In this document: in pieces, positions 50,906 to 61,612 of the stretch
Position numbering within the stretch: the stretch's first letter is position 1
Layout of the letters: the number at the start of each line of letters is the position of its first letter
From: Betaproteobacteria bacterium
GTDB taxonomy: Bacteria > Pseudomonadota > Gammaproteobacteria > Burkholderiales > SG8-39
Assembly: GCA_016713125.1 (NCBI GenBank)
Contig: JADJPT010000001.1
Span: 310,001-374,000, forward strand
Direction of reading: 5' to 3'
DNA length: 64,000 bases
Translations under genes and position numbers: made by a program
Notes under the pieces: model-generated
Told to the model about the DNA's origin: nothing
Seen by the model: only the letters and a program-made list of their open reading frames with translations
Database searches by the model: none

Positions 50906-51496
50906 ATGTCCTGTCGTCACCCTTCGCTGTGCGAGGCCTTGCGCGCGGGCCGGTTTGCCGCGCTCGCCGTGCTGGCCGCCCTGCTGCTGAACGGCTGCTA
51001 TTACGCCTACGAAACGCGCACCGTCGGTCAGCGTTCGTTGCTCAATGCCAACCATACCGTGACCTCGGAGGTCATGGACGAGCAGCAGATCGTCGCCGGC
51101 GGGACGGTCGAGCACAGGACGGTGCAGGTATTCAGCGAGACGCTGAACGGCAAGCTGGTCGGCCGTCGCGTGTTCCTGAACGGTCAGCCGGTGGAGAGCG
51201 CTTCGGCTTCCAAGTACAACCAGCTGACGCACAGCTACGAACGCGTCAACTTCACCTCCTTCGGCACGGACGCCACGTCGGCCTACGAGGCCTCGCGCCC
51301 CGAGAACTGGCTGGAGAAGGGCTACGGTCAGCAGCAGCCCGAGGTTCGCCAGCTCGACAGGCCGCTGCCCATGGAGCGCGCCCCGGCGCTGGAGCCCGCG
51401 CCGCGCCCGGCGACCGGGCCGGTGGTGCCGCCGCCCGACACGCGTCGACTGGACGTGCCGACCTATCCGGGCGGCGGCGGCTACAAGCCACCATGA
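50906..51496 (+). CDS. uncharacterised lipoprotein
   Basis: The 196-residue protein has a lipoprotein signal (AALAVLAALLLNGC, Cys at about residue 33), a middle domain (TEHRTVQVFSETLNGKLVGR-like, seen as HRTVQVFSETLNGKLVGRR) and a Pro-rich C-terminus (RPLPMERAPALEPAPRP). I recognise no family. Its stop overlaps the start of the next gene, so the two are coupled. Two upstream sites, an FNR-like box and a hairpin, may control it. Confidence 0.7.
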   Translation: MSCRHPSLCEALRAGRFAALAVLAALLLNGCYYAYETRTVGQRSLLNANHTVTSEVMDEQQIVAGGTVEHRTVQVFSETLNGKLVGRRVFLNGQPVESASASKYNQLTHSYERVNFTSFGTDATSAYEASRPENWLEKGYGQQQPEVRQLDRPLPMERAPALEPAPRPATGPVVPPPDTRRLDVPTYPGGGGYKPP

Positions 51497-52395
51497 GACG
51501 CGCCATGCATCCTCCGGTCGCCCGGGGTCGGCACACCGCCTGCTTTGCGATGCTGGTGGCGGCGCTGCTGCCCGCCGCCTGGGCGTTTGCGCAGTCTGAC
51601 GGCCGGCCGGTCCCGCCCCCGGCCGTGCAGCCGGCACCGCAGATGGCGGCGCAACTCGCCCCCTCACCCGCGCCGGCTGCCGTTGCCGCGCTGCGCTACG
51701 GCAGCGGCAGCTGGCGCTTCGTGTTCATGCTGCGCCCGGCCGAAGGCAACCAGGTGGCGGTGCACGCCGCCGAGATCCGCGGCATCCTGCGCAGCGTCGC
51801 CCTGCCTGAGTTCACGGCACTGAAATGGTACGTGCTGGAAGCCGCTTCGCGCGGCGCACGCTCGCGCGCGGCGTCCGGTCAGTCGCTCGCCACCGCATCC
51901 CTGCTGACCGAGCCGCGTGGCCGCGCCGGCAACGCCGATCTGGATTTCTCGCCCCTGCATGCGCCGCAGGCGCAGCCGCGCGAGGTACGCGAGGTGGTGG
52001 GTGCGTGGGGACGCCTGTTTCTGGGCGGCATGCCGGTGCTGCAGCCCGGCGCGCCCGCGCCGGGTGCACCCCTGCTCGATTTCGCTCCCTGGGTCGCCGG
52101 GGCGCTCGCGGCGGTTGCCGCACCCGAGTTCGCGGTCCTCAGCATGCCGGTGGCGAAGACCGTTCAGGTGTCCGCGTCGGCTGCGCGCAGCATGGTGTCC
52201 GGCGTGGTCGAAGGCGAGGCCCGCGTGAGCGTGGCCGGCGTGGCGTGGCCGCTGCGCGTGGACGGCCGTGTGAACATCGATGCCGCCAGCGGCATGCCGC
52301 TGTTTGCGAGTCTGCGCATCACCGGCCGCGCGCCGGATGGCAGCGCAATCGATCTCAGCCTGCTGCAGCAACTCTCCCCGCTCGGCGATCCCTGA
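51493..52395 (+). CDS. uncharacterised exported protein
   Basis: The 300-residue protein has a signal peptide (FAMLVAALLPAAWAFAQ), a Pro/Ala-rich linker (PPPAVQPAPQMAAQLAPSPA) and a region with alternating polar/hydrophobic strands (SGSWRFVFMLRPAEGNQVAV; GVVEGEARVSVAGVAWPLRV). No motif is recognised. It is translationally coupled to the lipoprotein gene, so the two probably act together in the periplasm or at the outer membrane. Confidence 0.65.
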   Translation: MRRAMHPPVARGRHTACFAMLVAALLPAAWAFAQSDGRPVPPPAVQPAPQMAAQLAPSPAPAAVAALRYGSGSWRFVFMLRPAEGNQVAVHAAEIRGILRSVALPEFTALKWYVLEAASRGARSRAASGQSLATASLLTEPRGRAGNADLDFSPLHAPQAQPREVREVVGAWGRLFLGGMPVLQPGAPAPGAPLLDFAPWVAGALAAVAAPEFAVLSMPVAKTVQVSASAARSMVSGVVEGEARVSVAGVAWPLRVDGRVNIDAASGMPLFASLRITGRAPDGSAIDLSLLQQLSPLGDP

Positions 52396-52419
52396 TCGCC
52401 GGGCGGTTCAAGGCGGCGT

Positions 52420-53412
52420 TCAGGACTTCTTGGCGGCGGCCAGCACCGAGCGCCATTTCCTGGTCTCGCTGACGATGTAGGCGCGGAACTCCTCGGGCGT
52501 GCTGTTGATGTTCGGCGAGGCCATGGCGGCGATGCGTCTGGCCATCTCCGGCTCGCGCAGGGCGGCCACGGTTTCGGCATGCAGCTTGGCGACGACTTCG
52601 GCCGGGATTCCGGCCGGGGCCACCAGCCCATACCAGCCGCCGGCTTCGAAATCGGGCAGGCCGGACTCGGCCATGGTCGGCACGTCGGGCAGCAGGGGCG
52701 CGCGCTGCTTGCTGGTCACCGCCAGCGCGCGCAGCTTGCCGCCATTGATGTGCGACAGCACGATCAGCGGATTCTCGATGGTGAACTGCATCTCGCCGGA
52801 CATGATCGACATCACCGCCGCCGGGCTGCCGTTGAAGTGCACGGGCGAGGCCGGAAAGCCGGCGCGCTGGCGGAAGGCTTCCTGCGCGAGCAACTGCGGC
52901 GAGCCTACGCCCGGCGTGGGGTAGAGCACGTCCTGCGTGGATTTCTTCAGCGATTCCACCAGGCCCTTGACGTCCTTGTGCGGCGAGTTGGCCGGCACCA
53001 CCAGCACCAGCGGTGTCATCGCCATCAGCGAGATCGGGATCAGGTCGGTGAGCGGGTCGTAGCCGAGGTTGGCTTCGGTGATCGGGCTGACCGCCAGCGG
53101 CCCGCTGCTGCCGAGCAGCAGCGTGTAGGGGTCGCCCTTGGCGCGCGCGGCCAGGCCGGTGGCCAGGTTGGCGCCGGCGCCAGGCCGGTTCTCGACCACG
53201 AATGGCTGGCCCATGGACTTCTGCAGGCGCTCGGCGAGCAGGCGCGCCAGCGTGTCGACGATGCCGCCGGGCTGGAAGCCCACCAGGATGCGCACGCGCT
53301 TGCTTGGATAGACGTCCTGCGCGAAACCGGCCGGCGAGGCGGCGAGGGCGGCGGCGGACGCTGCGGCAACCAGCAGCGCGCGGCGATTGGGCGAATGCAG
53401 GGAATCGGACAT
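52420..53412 (-). CDS. Bug/TctC family tripartite tricarboxylate-type solute receptor
   Basis: The 330-residue periplasmic protein has a Tat-like signal (NRRALLVAAASAAALAASP) and the Bug signature ILVGFQPGGIVDTLARLLAERL, VENRPGAGANLATG and YDPLTDLIPISLM. Bug proteins bind carboxylates and either feed TctAB transporters or act as sensors; no TctAB is seen here. It overlaps the TauD gene by one base (TAATG), so its ligand may be the substrate of that oxygenase. Confidence 0.9.
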   Translation of the reverse strand: MSDSLHSPNRRALLVAAASAAALAASPAGFAQDVYPSKRVRILVGFQPGGIVDTLARLLAERLQKSMGQPFVVENRPGAGANLATGLAARAKGDPYTLLLGSSGPLAVSPITEANLGYDPLTDLIPISLMAMTPLVLVVPANSPHKDVKGLVESLKKSTQDVLYPTPGVGSPQLLAQEAFRQRAGFPASPVHFNGSPAAVMSIMSGEMQFTIENPLIVLSHINGGKLRALAVTSKQRAPLLPDVPTMAESGLPDFEAGGWYGLVAPAGIPAEVVAKLHAETVAALREPEMARRIAAMASPNINSTPEEFRAYIVSETRKWRSVLAAAKKS

Positions 53413-54491
53413 TATTGGGGCTCCAGGACGAAGGTCAGGGTGGTGTGCCGGGTGATGATGCCGCCGCGGTTGCCCGGCTCGATGGTGCCGTAGCGCTGCG
53501 CGTAGGCGGGCGGCAGTTCGCGTGCGCCGGCGGGTGCCAGCCACAGGCGCAGCAGGTGGCGGCGCTTCTCGGGTTCGGGCCAGTCCTCGAAGTCGGTCCG
53601 GCTGTGCAGCATCTGGTGGTTGTGCACGAACTGCATGTCGCCCGGCCGGAACTCCATCGTCAGGTTGAGCTCCGGATCGTTGGACAGGGCATCCAGCATG
53701 TCGAGCGCCGCGTGCTCCGCGGCCGTGAGTCTGCGCGCCTGCGGGAAATTCTGCTGCGCCGAGCGGATGTACTGGCCGGCATAGATGGTCGACAGCTCGC
53801 CCTTGTGCCAGTTGAACACCGGCAATTCGAACCAGGGCAGCATGCCCGGCGGAACTTCGCCGCGCCGGTCGGTGGGCATGGGATTGAACAACAGCCGCCA
53901 CAGGTCCGGACGGCGGCGCAGCATCTCGTCGTGCAGCGTGACCGAGCTCACCAGCCGGCTCTCGCCGCCGGACCTGGCGGTCTTCAGGCACAGCAGGCCG
54001 ACGATGTCGCAGGAATCGGTGTGGTACTCGAGCTCGCGGTTGGTCTGGTAGTAGCGCGTGGTCGGCTTCCTGATGTCCAGGCCCAGGTCGCGGACGTGGC
54101 CGAGCAGGTGGCCCTTGGCGTTCTGCGAGCGAAAGCTGCCCAGGTGGGCGCCGATGCCCAGGTAGGCCACCGCGGCCTCGGCGGTGCTGTAGCGCCCGAC
54201 CGGAAAGCCGCGCAGCAGCACGAAGCCGCAGCCGTGCAGCACCTGCTCCAGGACGGTGGAGAGCGTCTTGGCCAGCGTGGGCAGGCGGAAGCTGGTCGGC
54301 GAGATGTCGCCCATTTCGCGGCCGGCGGCGAAGTGCTCGCGGACCGCGACGTCGATCTCCTCGAGTTCGTCCGGCGTGAAGCTGCGCAGCCAGGTGCGGT
54401 TGCGGTCGATCTCCGGCCCCTTCCAGGCGGCCGGGCCGCCGATCGGTCCGGGCGGCAGGGGCGTAGCGGGAACTTCCGGGACTGCGGACAT
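53412..54491 (-). CDS. TauD/TfdA family Fe(II)/2-oxoglutarate dioxygenase
   Basis: The 359-residue enzyme has the iron ligands HxD (ELEYHTDSCDIVGLL) and distal His (FVHNHQMLHSRTDF) with the 2-oxoglutarate Arg probably in KRRHLLRLWL. AGGAGG five bases before the ATG at 54491 sets the start; a longer frame exists upstream. Known members oxidise taurine, 2,4-D and other small acids; the substrate here is open. It is the first gene of a two-gene unit with the Bug receptor. Confidence 0.88.
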   Translation of the reverse strand: MSAVPEVPATPLPPGPIGGPAAWKGPEIDRNRTWLRSFTPDELEEIDVAVREHFAAGREMGDISPTSFRLPTLAKTLSTVLEQVLHGCGFVLLRGFPVGRYSTAEAAVAYLGIGAHLGSFRSQNAKGHLLGHVRDLGLDIRKPTTRYYQTNRELEYHTDSCDIVGLLCLKTARSGGESRLVSSVTLHDEMLRRRPDLWRLLFNPMPTDRRGEVPPGMLPWFELPVFNWHKGELSTIYAGQYIRSAQQNFPQARRLTAAEHAALDMLDALSNDPELNLTMEFRPGDMQFVHNHQMLHSRTDFEDWPEPEKRRHLLRLWLAPAGARELPPAYAQRYGTIEPGNRGGIITRHTTLTFVLEPQ

Positions 54492-54608
54492 GGTCTCCTC
54501 CTGTGGCAGGGCGTGGTCGATGCGCCGCCGAATCGTGAACGATGCGCCGCATGTGTCTGCGGCTTGGCGAACCACGATACAGCAAGGCGCATGCTGCACA
54601 GCCGCGAA

Positions 54609-54628
54609 GCCTGCGATGTTTCGCAGGC
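54609..54628. promoter_or_regulatory. perfect inverted repeat upstream of the TauD/Bug unit
   Basis: GCCTGCGA (54609-54616) and TCGCAGGC (54621-54628) are a perfect eight-base dyad with a four-base centre. It lies 118-137 bases before the TauD start and 25 bases after the MOSC gene end, so it may be an operator or a terminator. The remainder of 54492-54653 shows nothing else. Confidence 0.4.
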
Positions 54629-54653
54629 GGGGCACAGCGGTGCCGGCGCGGAC

Positions 54654-55208
54654 CTAGATCGGTTCGAGCGACTTGTGCGGGGCGGCGGGCAGTTCGACGC
54701 CGATCGCATCGCCGGCGCGCACTTCGCCGTCGGCGAGCACCACGGCGAGCACGCCGGCCTTGCGCACCAGGCCGCCCTGCGCATCGCGCGCCAGCACCGC
54801 CTGCATCAGGCCGGGGCGGAAGGCTTCGAGCTGATGGCAAGGGTTGCGCAGGCCGGTGAGCGCAATGACGGCCTGCCCGCCCAGGTGCAGGCGGGCGCCT
54901 TCCGGCAATCCGAGCAGGTCCAGCCCGCGCGTGGTGATGTTCTCGCCGATCTGTCCCGGTGCCAGCTCGAAACCCAGCGCACGCAGCTCCTCGAACAGCT
55001 CGCTGTGGATCAGATGCACCTGGCGCAGGTTGGGCGGCACGGGTTGGCGTGCCCGGCGCGAACGATGCTGCATCTCTTCGCCGGCATGCGCGTCGCCCTC
55101 CACGCCGCGCCCGGCCAGCAGGCGTATGCATTCCACCGGCGGCTTGCCGAATGCGTGGGTCGGGTTGCGGCCCACCGAGACGACCCGTCCTTCAGCGGGA
55201 AAGTTCAA
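54654..55208 (-). CDS. MOSC-domain protein
   Basis: The protein of up to 184 residues has the MOSC fold marks IRLLAGRGVEGDAHAG, RQVHLIHSELFEELRALGF, GENITTRGLDLLGLPEGARL and the conserved Cys in TGLRNPCHQLEAF. MOSC domains bind molybdenum cofactor or carry sulfur. The family-like sequence begins at about VVSVGRNP; the only upstream start in frame is TTG at 55208, which lies inside the dispersed repeat. The true start is uncertain. Confidence 0.82.
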   Translation of the reverse strand: MNFPAEGRVVSVGRNPTHAFGKPPVECIRLLAGRGVEGDAHAGEEMQHRSRRARQPVPPNLRQVHLIHSELFEELRALGFELAPGQIGENITTRGLDLLGLPEGARLHLGGQAVIALTGLRNPCHQLEAFRPGLMQAVLARDAQGGLVRKAGVLAVVLADGEVRAGDAIGVELPAAPHKSLEPI

Positions 55209-55259
55209 CTTTCATTTCCGGAAACCCGCATCTGGAGCGGGTTTCCTGTCAATTGAGTT
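55200..55259 (-). repeat. intergenic structured repeat, copy 2
   Basis: Reverse complement of this block aligns with 18881-18937 with one one-base gap. Inner parts are AAACCCGC/GCGGGTTT (an eight-base stem, loop TCCAGAT), AAAGTT-G-AACTTT and CAATTGAC. It lies between the MOSC gene and an SDR gene, both on the minus strand. A further dyad GTCAA-TC-TTGAC lies just beyond (55260-55271). Confidence 0.75.
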
Positions 55260-55297
55260 GTCAATCTTGACGACAACGACGGGTGTCCGGGTCGAGT

Positions 55298-56080
55298 TCA
55301 GCCGAAGGTGCCCGGATAGGCGCCGCCGTCCATCAGCAGGTTCTGTCCGGTGATGAAGCCGGCCTGCGCGCTGCACAGGAAGGCGCAGGCGTCGCCGAAC
55401 TCCTCGATGGTGCCGAAGCGGCCGGACGGGTTGGCGGCCGCACGCGCGGTGCGCAGCTCGGCCGCGGTCTTGCCGCTCTTCCTGGCGTTGTAGTCGAAGT
55501 TGGCCTGCAGGCGGTCGGTTTCGAACGGGCCGGGCAGCAGGGCATTGATGGTGACGTTGTGCCTGACCGTGGTGCGCGCCAGTCCGGCGACGAAGCCGGT
55601 CAGGCCGGTGCGCGCGCCGTTCGACAGACCGAGTTCCGGGATCGGCATCTTCACCGCGCCCGAGGTGATGTTGACGATGCGGCCGAACCGGCGGGCGATC
55701 ATCGGATCGACCACCGCGCGGATCAGCAGGATGGGCGTGACCATGTTGCCCTCGAGCGCCTTGATCCAGGTGTCGCGATCCCACTCCCGGAAATCGCCCG
55801 GCGGCGGGCCGCCGGCGTTGTTGACCAGGATGTCGGGCGAGGGGCAGGCGGCCAGCGCCGCGGCGCGGCCCTCCGGCGAGGTGATGTCGCCGGCCACCGT
55901 GCTCACCGTCACGCCGTGGGTCTTGCGGATCTCCGCGGCCGTGGCCTCCAGGGCCTCCCTGCCGCGCGCCGTGATCACCAGGTTCACGCCTTCGCGTGCC
56001 AGGGACATCGCGCAACCCTTGCCCAGGCCCTTGCTGCCGGCCGTCACCAGCGCGGTCTTGCCGCGCAATCCGAGTTCCAT
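55298..56080 (-). CDS. SDR-fold protein lacking the usual Tyr and Lys
   Basis: The 260-residue protein has the cofactor motif TAGSKGLGKGCA, DITSPEGR, NNAGGPPP and the catalytic Ser region (VNITSGAVK). Counting from that Ser, the positions of Tyr and Lys in FabG (YAAAK) are Ser and Arg here (GLSNGARTGL). It ends in LLMDGGAYPG. It may be a non-catalytic or mechanistically different SDR. No operon partner; the YbiT gene is 83 bases away on the same strand. Confidence 0.8.
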   Translation of the reverse strand: MELGLRGKTALVTAGSKGLGKGCAMSLAREGVNLVITARGREALEATAAEIRKTHGVTVSTVAGDITSPEGRAAALAACPSPDILVNNAGGPPPGDFREWDRDTWIKALEGNMVTPILLIRAVVDPMIARRFGRIVNITSGAVKMPIPELGLSNGARTGLTGFVAGLARTTVRHNVTINALLPGPFETDRLQANFDYNARKSGKTAAELRTARAAANPSGRFGTIEEFGDACAFLCSAQAGFITGQNLLMDGGAYPGTFG

Positions 56081-56162
56081 GCCTGTTCTCCTTTCGTTTG
56101 CGTTCGTGTCGGTGAAATGTGGAAGGTCGGGGATGCAAATCCCTGGCCGCCGCGGCCGGCCC

Positions 56163-57758
<1,596 letters not shown>

Positions 57759-57798
57759 GTTGCCTTCTGCTTGCTTGACTGCGTAGTTTGGAAAGGGT

Positions 57799-58722
57799 TC
57801 AGGCGGCCCTGGGCTTGAGCGACACCAGCAGCACGCCGGCCACGACCAGCACGCCGCCCAGAGCCTGCAGCACGGTGAGCGGCTCTTCCAGGCCGATGGC
57901 GCCGGCCAGCACGGTCACCACCGGGCTGAGCGCACCGATCATGGCGAAATGGTTGGCGCCGATGCGACGCAGCGCCTCGGCCACCATGAACACGGGCAGG
58001 ATGGTGGCGAACACCACCAGCAGCAGCACGTAGAACCAGGCCTTGGGCGGCAGATCCAGCGCCGATACGGGTTCGAGCACCAGGAACTGCAGCACGGCCG
58101 GCACGGTCGCCACCATCATGGTCCAGGCCGTGAAGCGCATCGACCCTATGCGTCGCGTGAGCTCTCCGCCGGCCACCAGATATACCGCATAGCATAGCGC
58201 GTTGGCCAGGCAGAACAGCACGCCGAACACGAACAGACGTCCTTCGCTGCCCGTCGAGAGCTGGTTGGACACCACCAGCGCGATGCCCGCATAGCTCATG
58301 ACCAGGGCACCGATCTCGCGTCTTGTCGGCGATTTGTGCAGGAAAACGAAGGTCAGCGCCAGCACCATGGTCGGGTAGAGGAAGTTGATCAGCCGGCCGA
58401 CGCCTGCGCCCACATACTGCAGAGCGAGAAAATCGAGAAAGCTCGCGCCGGAGTAGCCGACGAAGCCGAGCAACGCGATGCCCGCCCATTCGCGTCCGGT
58501 GATCGAGGCCGGCCGCACGCCGGAGGCGCCGCCGCGCGCCAGCCACCAGGCGATGGCGGCGAACACCGGCAGCGACACCGTCATGCGCAGGAACAGCAGG
58601 GTCACGGGCGTGATGGCGTGCTCGCCATAGCACAGCTTGATCAGGATGGGCCGGAACGAAAAGCCGATCACGCCGCCCAGGGCCAGGATCAGGCCCCAGG
58701 CGCGGTAGGACGCGGAGTTCAA
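57799..58722 (-). CDS. EamA/DMT-family transporter
   Basis: The 307-residue protein (TTG start at 58722, NSASYRAWG) has ten membrane helices in two EamA repeats, for example FSFRPILIKLCYG, YPTMVLALTFVFLHKSPTRR and MIGALSPVVTVLAGAIGLEEPL. Such drug/metabolite exporters have varied substrates; none can be assigned. Its start overlaps the stop of the HerA-like ATPase gene (TTGA), so they are cotranscribed. Confidence 0.85.
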   Translation of the reverse strand: MNSASYRAWGLILALGGVIGFSFRPILIKLCYGEHAITPVTLLFLRMTVSLPVFAAIAWWLARGGASGVRPASITGREWAGIALLGFVGYSGASFLDFLALQYVGAGVGRLINFLYPTMVLALTFVFLHKSPTRREIGALVMSYAGIALVVSNQLSTGSEGRLFVFGVLFCLANALCYAVYLVAGGELTRRIGSMRFTAWTMMVATVPAVLQFLVLEPVSALDLPPKAWFYVLLLVVFATILPVFMVAEALRRIGANHFAMIGALSPVVTVLAGAIGLEEPLTVLQALGGVLVVAGVLLVSLKPRAA

Positions 58723-60259
58723 CGTGCTCGCGCCGCTTCCCCCCGCCGAGGATGGAGCCCAGCACGCCGCGCAGCACGGAGCGGCCGAGTTCCGAGCCGA
58801 TCGCGCGCGCGGCGCTGGTCGCCGCGGCTTCCACGATGCCCTTGGACTGTCTGCCGCCGCGCGGTCCGGTGCGGCCGAACAGCAGGTCGGAAAGCATGCC
58901 TCCCGCCCCGCCGTCCTGCGCGGGTGCCTGGCCGGGCGCGGGGGAGCCTTGCGGTACGGCGGGCCCCGGCCCGCCGCCCTGGCGCTCGCCGGCGCGGCCC
59001 TTGATCTTCTCGTAGGCCGATTCGCGGTCCACCTGCTTCCTCGTAATGGCCGTAGAGGCCCGAGGATTCGATGGCCTTCCTGCGCTCGGCGGCGTCCAGC
59101 GGGCCGAGCTGGCTGCCCGGGGGCACGACGAAAGCGCGCTCGGTCACGCCGGGGCGGCCCTTCTCGTCGAGCAGCGAAACCAGCGCCTCGCCCACGCCGA
59201 GCTCGGTGATCACCTGCTCGATCTTCAGCCTGGGGTTGGGGCGCATGGTCTCGGCGGCGGACTTCACGGCTTTCTGGTCGCGGGGCGTGAAGGCGCGCAG
59301 CGCATGCTGCACGCGGTTGCCCAGCTGGCCGAGCACCGATTCCGGGATGTCCAGCGGGTTCTGCGTCACGAAATACACGCCCACGCCCTTGGAGCGGATC
59401 AGCCGCACCACCTGTTCGATCTTCTCCAACAGCGGTTTGGGCGCCTCGTCGAACAGCAGGTGGGCCTCGTCGAAGAAGAACACCAGCTTGGGCTTCTCCA
59501 CGTCGCCGACTTCGGGCAGCTGTTCGAACAGTTCGGCCAGCAGCCACAGCAGGAAAGTCGAGTACAGCTTGGGCGAGTTCATCAGCTTGTCGGCGGCCAG
59601 GATGTTGACCACCCCTTGCCGCCTTCGACCTGCATCAGGTCGGCGATGTCGAGCATGGGCTCGCCGAAGAACTTGTCCGCTCCCTGGCTTTCCATCGCCA
59701 GCAGGCCGCGTTGAATCGCGCCGATCGAGGCCGCGGAGATATTGCCGTACTCGGTCTGAAACTGCGCGGCGTTGTCGCCGACGAACTGCAGCATGGCGCG
59801 CAGGTCCTTGGTGTCCAGGATCAGCAGGCCGTTGTCGTCGGCGATCTTGAACACCAGGTTCAGCACGCCTGCCTGGGTGTCGTTCAGCGACAGCAGGCGC
59901 GCCAACAGCAGCGGCCCCATGTCGGAGACCGTGGCGCGCACCGGGTGGCCGGAGGCGCCGAACACGTCCCAGAACACCACCGGACAACCCGCGTAGGCGA
60001 GGTCGATGCCCAGCGCCTTGACGCGCTCGGCGACCTTGGCGTTGCCGCCGCCGGGTTTGGCCAGTCCGGACAGGTCGCCCTTCACGTCGGCCATGAACAC
60101 CGGCACGCCGATGGCGGAGAAGTCCTGCGCCAGGCTTTGCAGGGTCACGGTCTTGCCCGTGCCGGTGGCGCCGGTGATCAATCCATGGCGGTTGGCGAGG
60201 GCCGGCAGCAGCTCGAGGCTGGCCGTGTCGTTCTTTGCGATCAGCAGGGGGCGTGTCAT
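58719..60259 (-). CDS. HerA-like ATPase, DUF853/YjgR family (three frameshifts)
   Basis: Corrected, this is a 513-residue RecA-fold ATPase with Walker A TGATGTGKTVTLQ, DVKGDLSGL, Walker B KLVFFFDEAHLLF and the sensor VTQNPLDIPE. The C-terminal third is Gly/Ala/Arg-rich. Breaks lie at 59612-59615 (one C short: EGGKGVVNILA), about 59040 (one extra base: HYEKQVDRESAYE) and near 58735 (G6 should be G7, giving a stop at 58719). YjgR-type proteins are unassigned. A sequence-error origin is likely because all three repairs restore family sequence. Confidence 0.85.
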
Positions 60260-60303
60260 GGCGTAAAATTATACGTTCTCTTCCTTACAGCTCTACGCAA
60301 TCC

Positions 60304-61032
60304 ATGGCCGGACACAGCAAATGGGCGAACATCCAGCACCGCAAGGGTCGCCAGGACGCCAAGCGGGGCAAGGTCTTCACGCGCCTGATCAAGGAGATCA
60401 CGGTGGCCGCGCGGCTGGGGGGCGGCGACGCCGCGTCCAACCCGCGGCTGCGGCTGGCGCTGGACAAGGCGCGCGAGGCCAACATGCCCAAGGACACCAC
60501 GCAGAACGCCATCGCGCGCGGCACCGGCACGCTCGAGGGCGTGGCCTACGAGGAAATCCGCTACGAGGGTTACGGCATAGGCGGGGCGGCCATCATCGTC
60601 GACTGCATGACCGACAATCGCACGCGCACGGTGGCCGAGGTGCGCCACGCGTTCGCCAAGAACGGCGGCAACCTGGGCACCGACGGTTCGGTGGTCTTCA
60701 TGTTCAAGCATTGCGGCCAGTTCCTGTTCGCGCCCGGCGCCTCCGAGGAAAAGGTCATGGAGGCCGCGCTCGAGGCCGGCGCGGAGGACGTGATCTCGCA
60801 CGAGGACGGATCCATCGAGGTGGTGTGCGCGCCGGCCGACTTCAGTCAGGTGCAGGCCGGGCTGGAGAAGGCCGGGCTCAAGCCCGAAGTCGCCGAGATC
60901 ACCATGAAGCCGGGCACGGAAACGGAACTGAGCGGCGACGACGCCGTCAGGATGCGCAAGCTCCTCGACGCGTTCGAGAACCTGGACGACGTCCAGGAGG
61001 TCTACACCACGGCCGTACTGGACGAAGCGTGA
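60304..61032 (+). CDS. yebC: YebC/PmpR family protein
   Basis: The 242-residue protein starts MAGHSKWANIQHRKGRQDAKRG-type (seen GHSKWANIQHRKGRQDAKR) and has NMPKDTTQNAIARGTG, YEGYGIGGAAIIVDCMTDNR and NLGTDGSVVFMF. YebC homologues regulate transcription and, as recently shown in some bacteria, ease ribosome stalling at proline motifs. It lies upstream of ruvCAB, the usual place. A TAAAAT/TATAC box at about 60265-60276 may be its promoter. Confidence 0.96.
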   Translation: MAGHSKWANIQHRKGRQDAKRGKVFTRLIKEITVAARLGGGDAASNPRLRLALDKAREANMPKDTTQNAIARGTGTLEGVAYEEIRYEGYGIGGAAIIVDCMTDNRTRTVAEVRHAFAKNGGNLGTDGSVVFMFKHCGQFLFAPGASEEKVMEAALEAGAEDVISHEDGSIEVVCAPADFSQVQAGLEKAGLKPEVAEITMKPGTETELSGDDAVRMRKLLDAFENLDDVQEVYTTAVLDEA

Positions 61033-61048
61033 GCGGGGTGAGCGCCAG

Positions 61049-61612
61049 GTGAGCGATGGCGCGCTGCGCATACTCGGCATCGACCCGGGGTTGAAGGTCA
61101 CCGGCTTCGGCGTGATCGACAAGCGCGGCGCGAAACTGCACTACGTCACCAGTGGCTGCATCAAGAGCGGCGCGGGCGAGCTGCCCGAGCGCATCAAGGT
61201 GCTGCTCGACGGCCTGAACGAGGTGATCGCGGCCAACCGGCCCGGGCAGGCGGTGATCGAAAAGGTGTTCGTCAACGTGAATCCGCAGGCCACCCTGGGC
61301 CTGGGCCAGGCGCGCGGCGCGGCGATCTGCGCGGCGGTGCTCGCCGGGCTGCCGGTCGCCGAGTACACTGCCCTGCAGGTCAAGCAGGCCGTGGTCGGCT
61401 ATGGAAAGGCGAAGAAGGAACAGGTGCAGATGATGGTCAGACGCTTGCTGTCGCTGCCGGGAGACCCGAGCACCGACGCCGCCGACGCGCTGGCCTGCGC
61501 GATCTGCCACGCGCACGGCGGCCTGGGCATGGGCGCGCTGTCCACCGAGGGCCTGCAGATGCGTACCGGCCGGCTGGTGCCGACCGGTGCACGGGTCGGG
61601 AGGCGGCGGTGA
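61049..61612 (+). CDS. ruvC: crossover junction endodeoxyribonuclease RuvC
   Basis: RuvC cuts Holliday junctions. The 187-residue protein starts at GTG and has the catalytic acids in GIDPGLKVTGFG (Asp), QAVIEKVFVNVNP (Glu) and STDAADALACAICH (Asp pair). The C-terminal MRTGRLVPTGARVGRRR is a basic tail. It overlaps ruvA (GTGA). Confidence 0.96.
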   Translation: MSDGALRILGIDPGLKVTGFGVIDKRGAKLHYVTSGCIKSGAGELPERIKVLLDGLNEVIAANRPGQAVIEKVFVNVNPQATLGLGQARGAAICAAVLAGLPVAEYTALQVKQAVVGYGKAKKEQVQMMVRRLLSLPGDPSTDAADALACAICHAHGGLGMGALSTEGLQMRTGRLVPTGARVGRRR

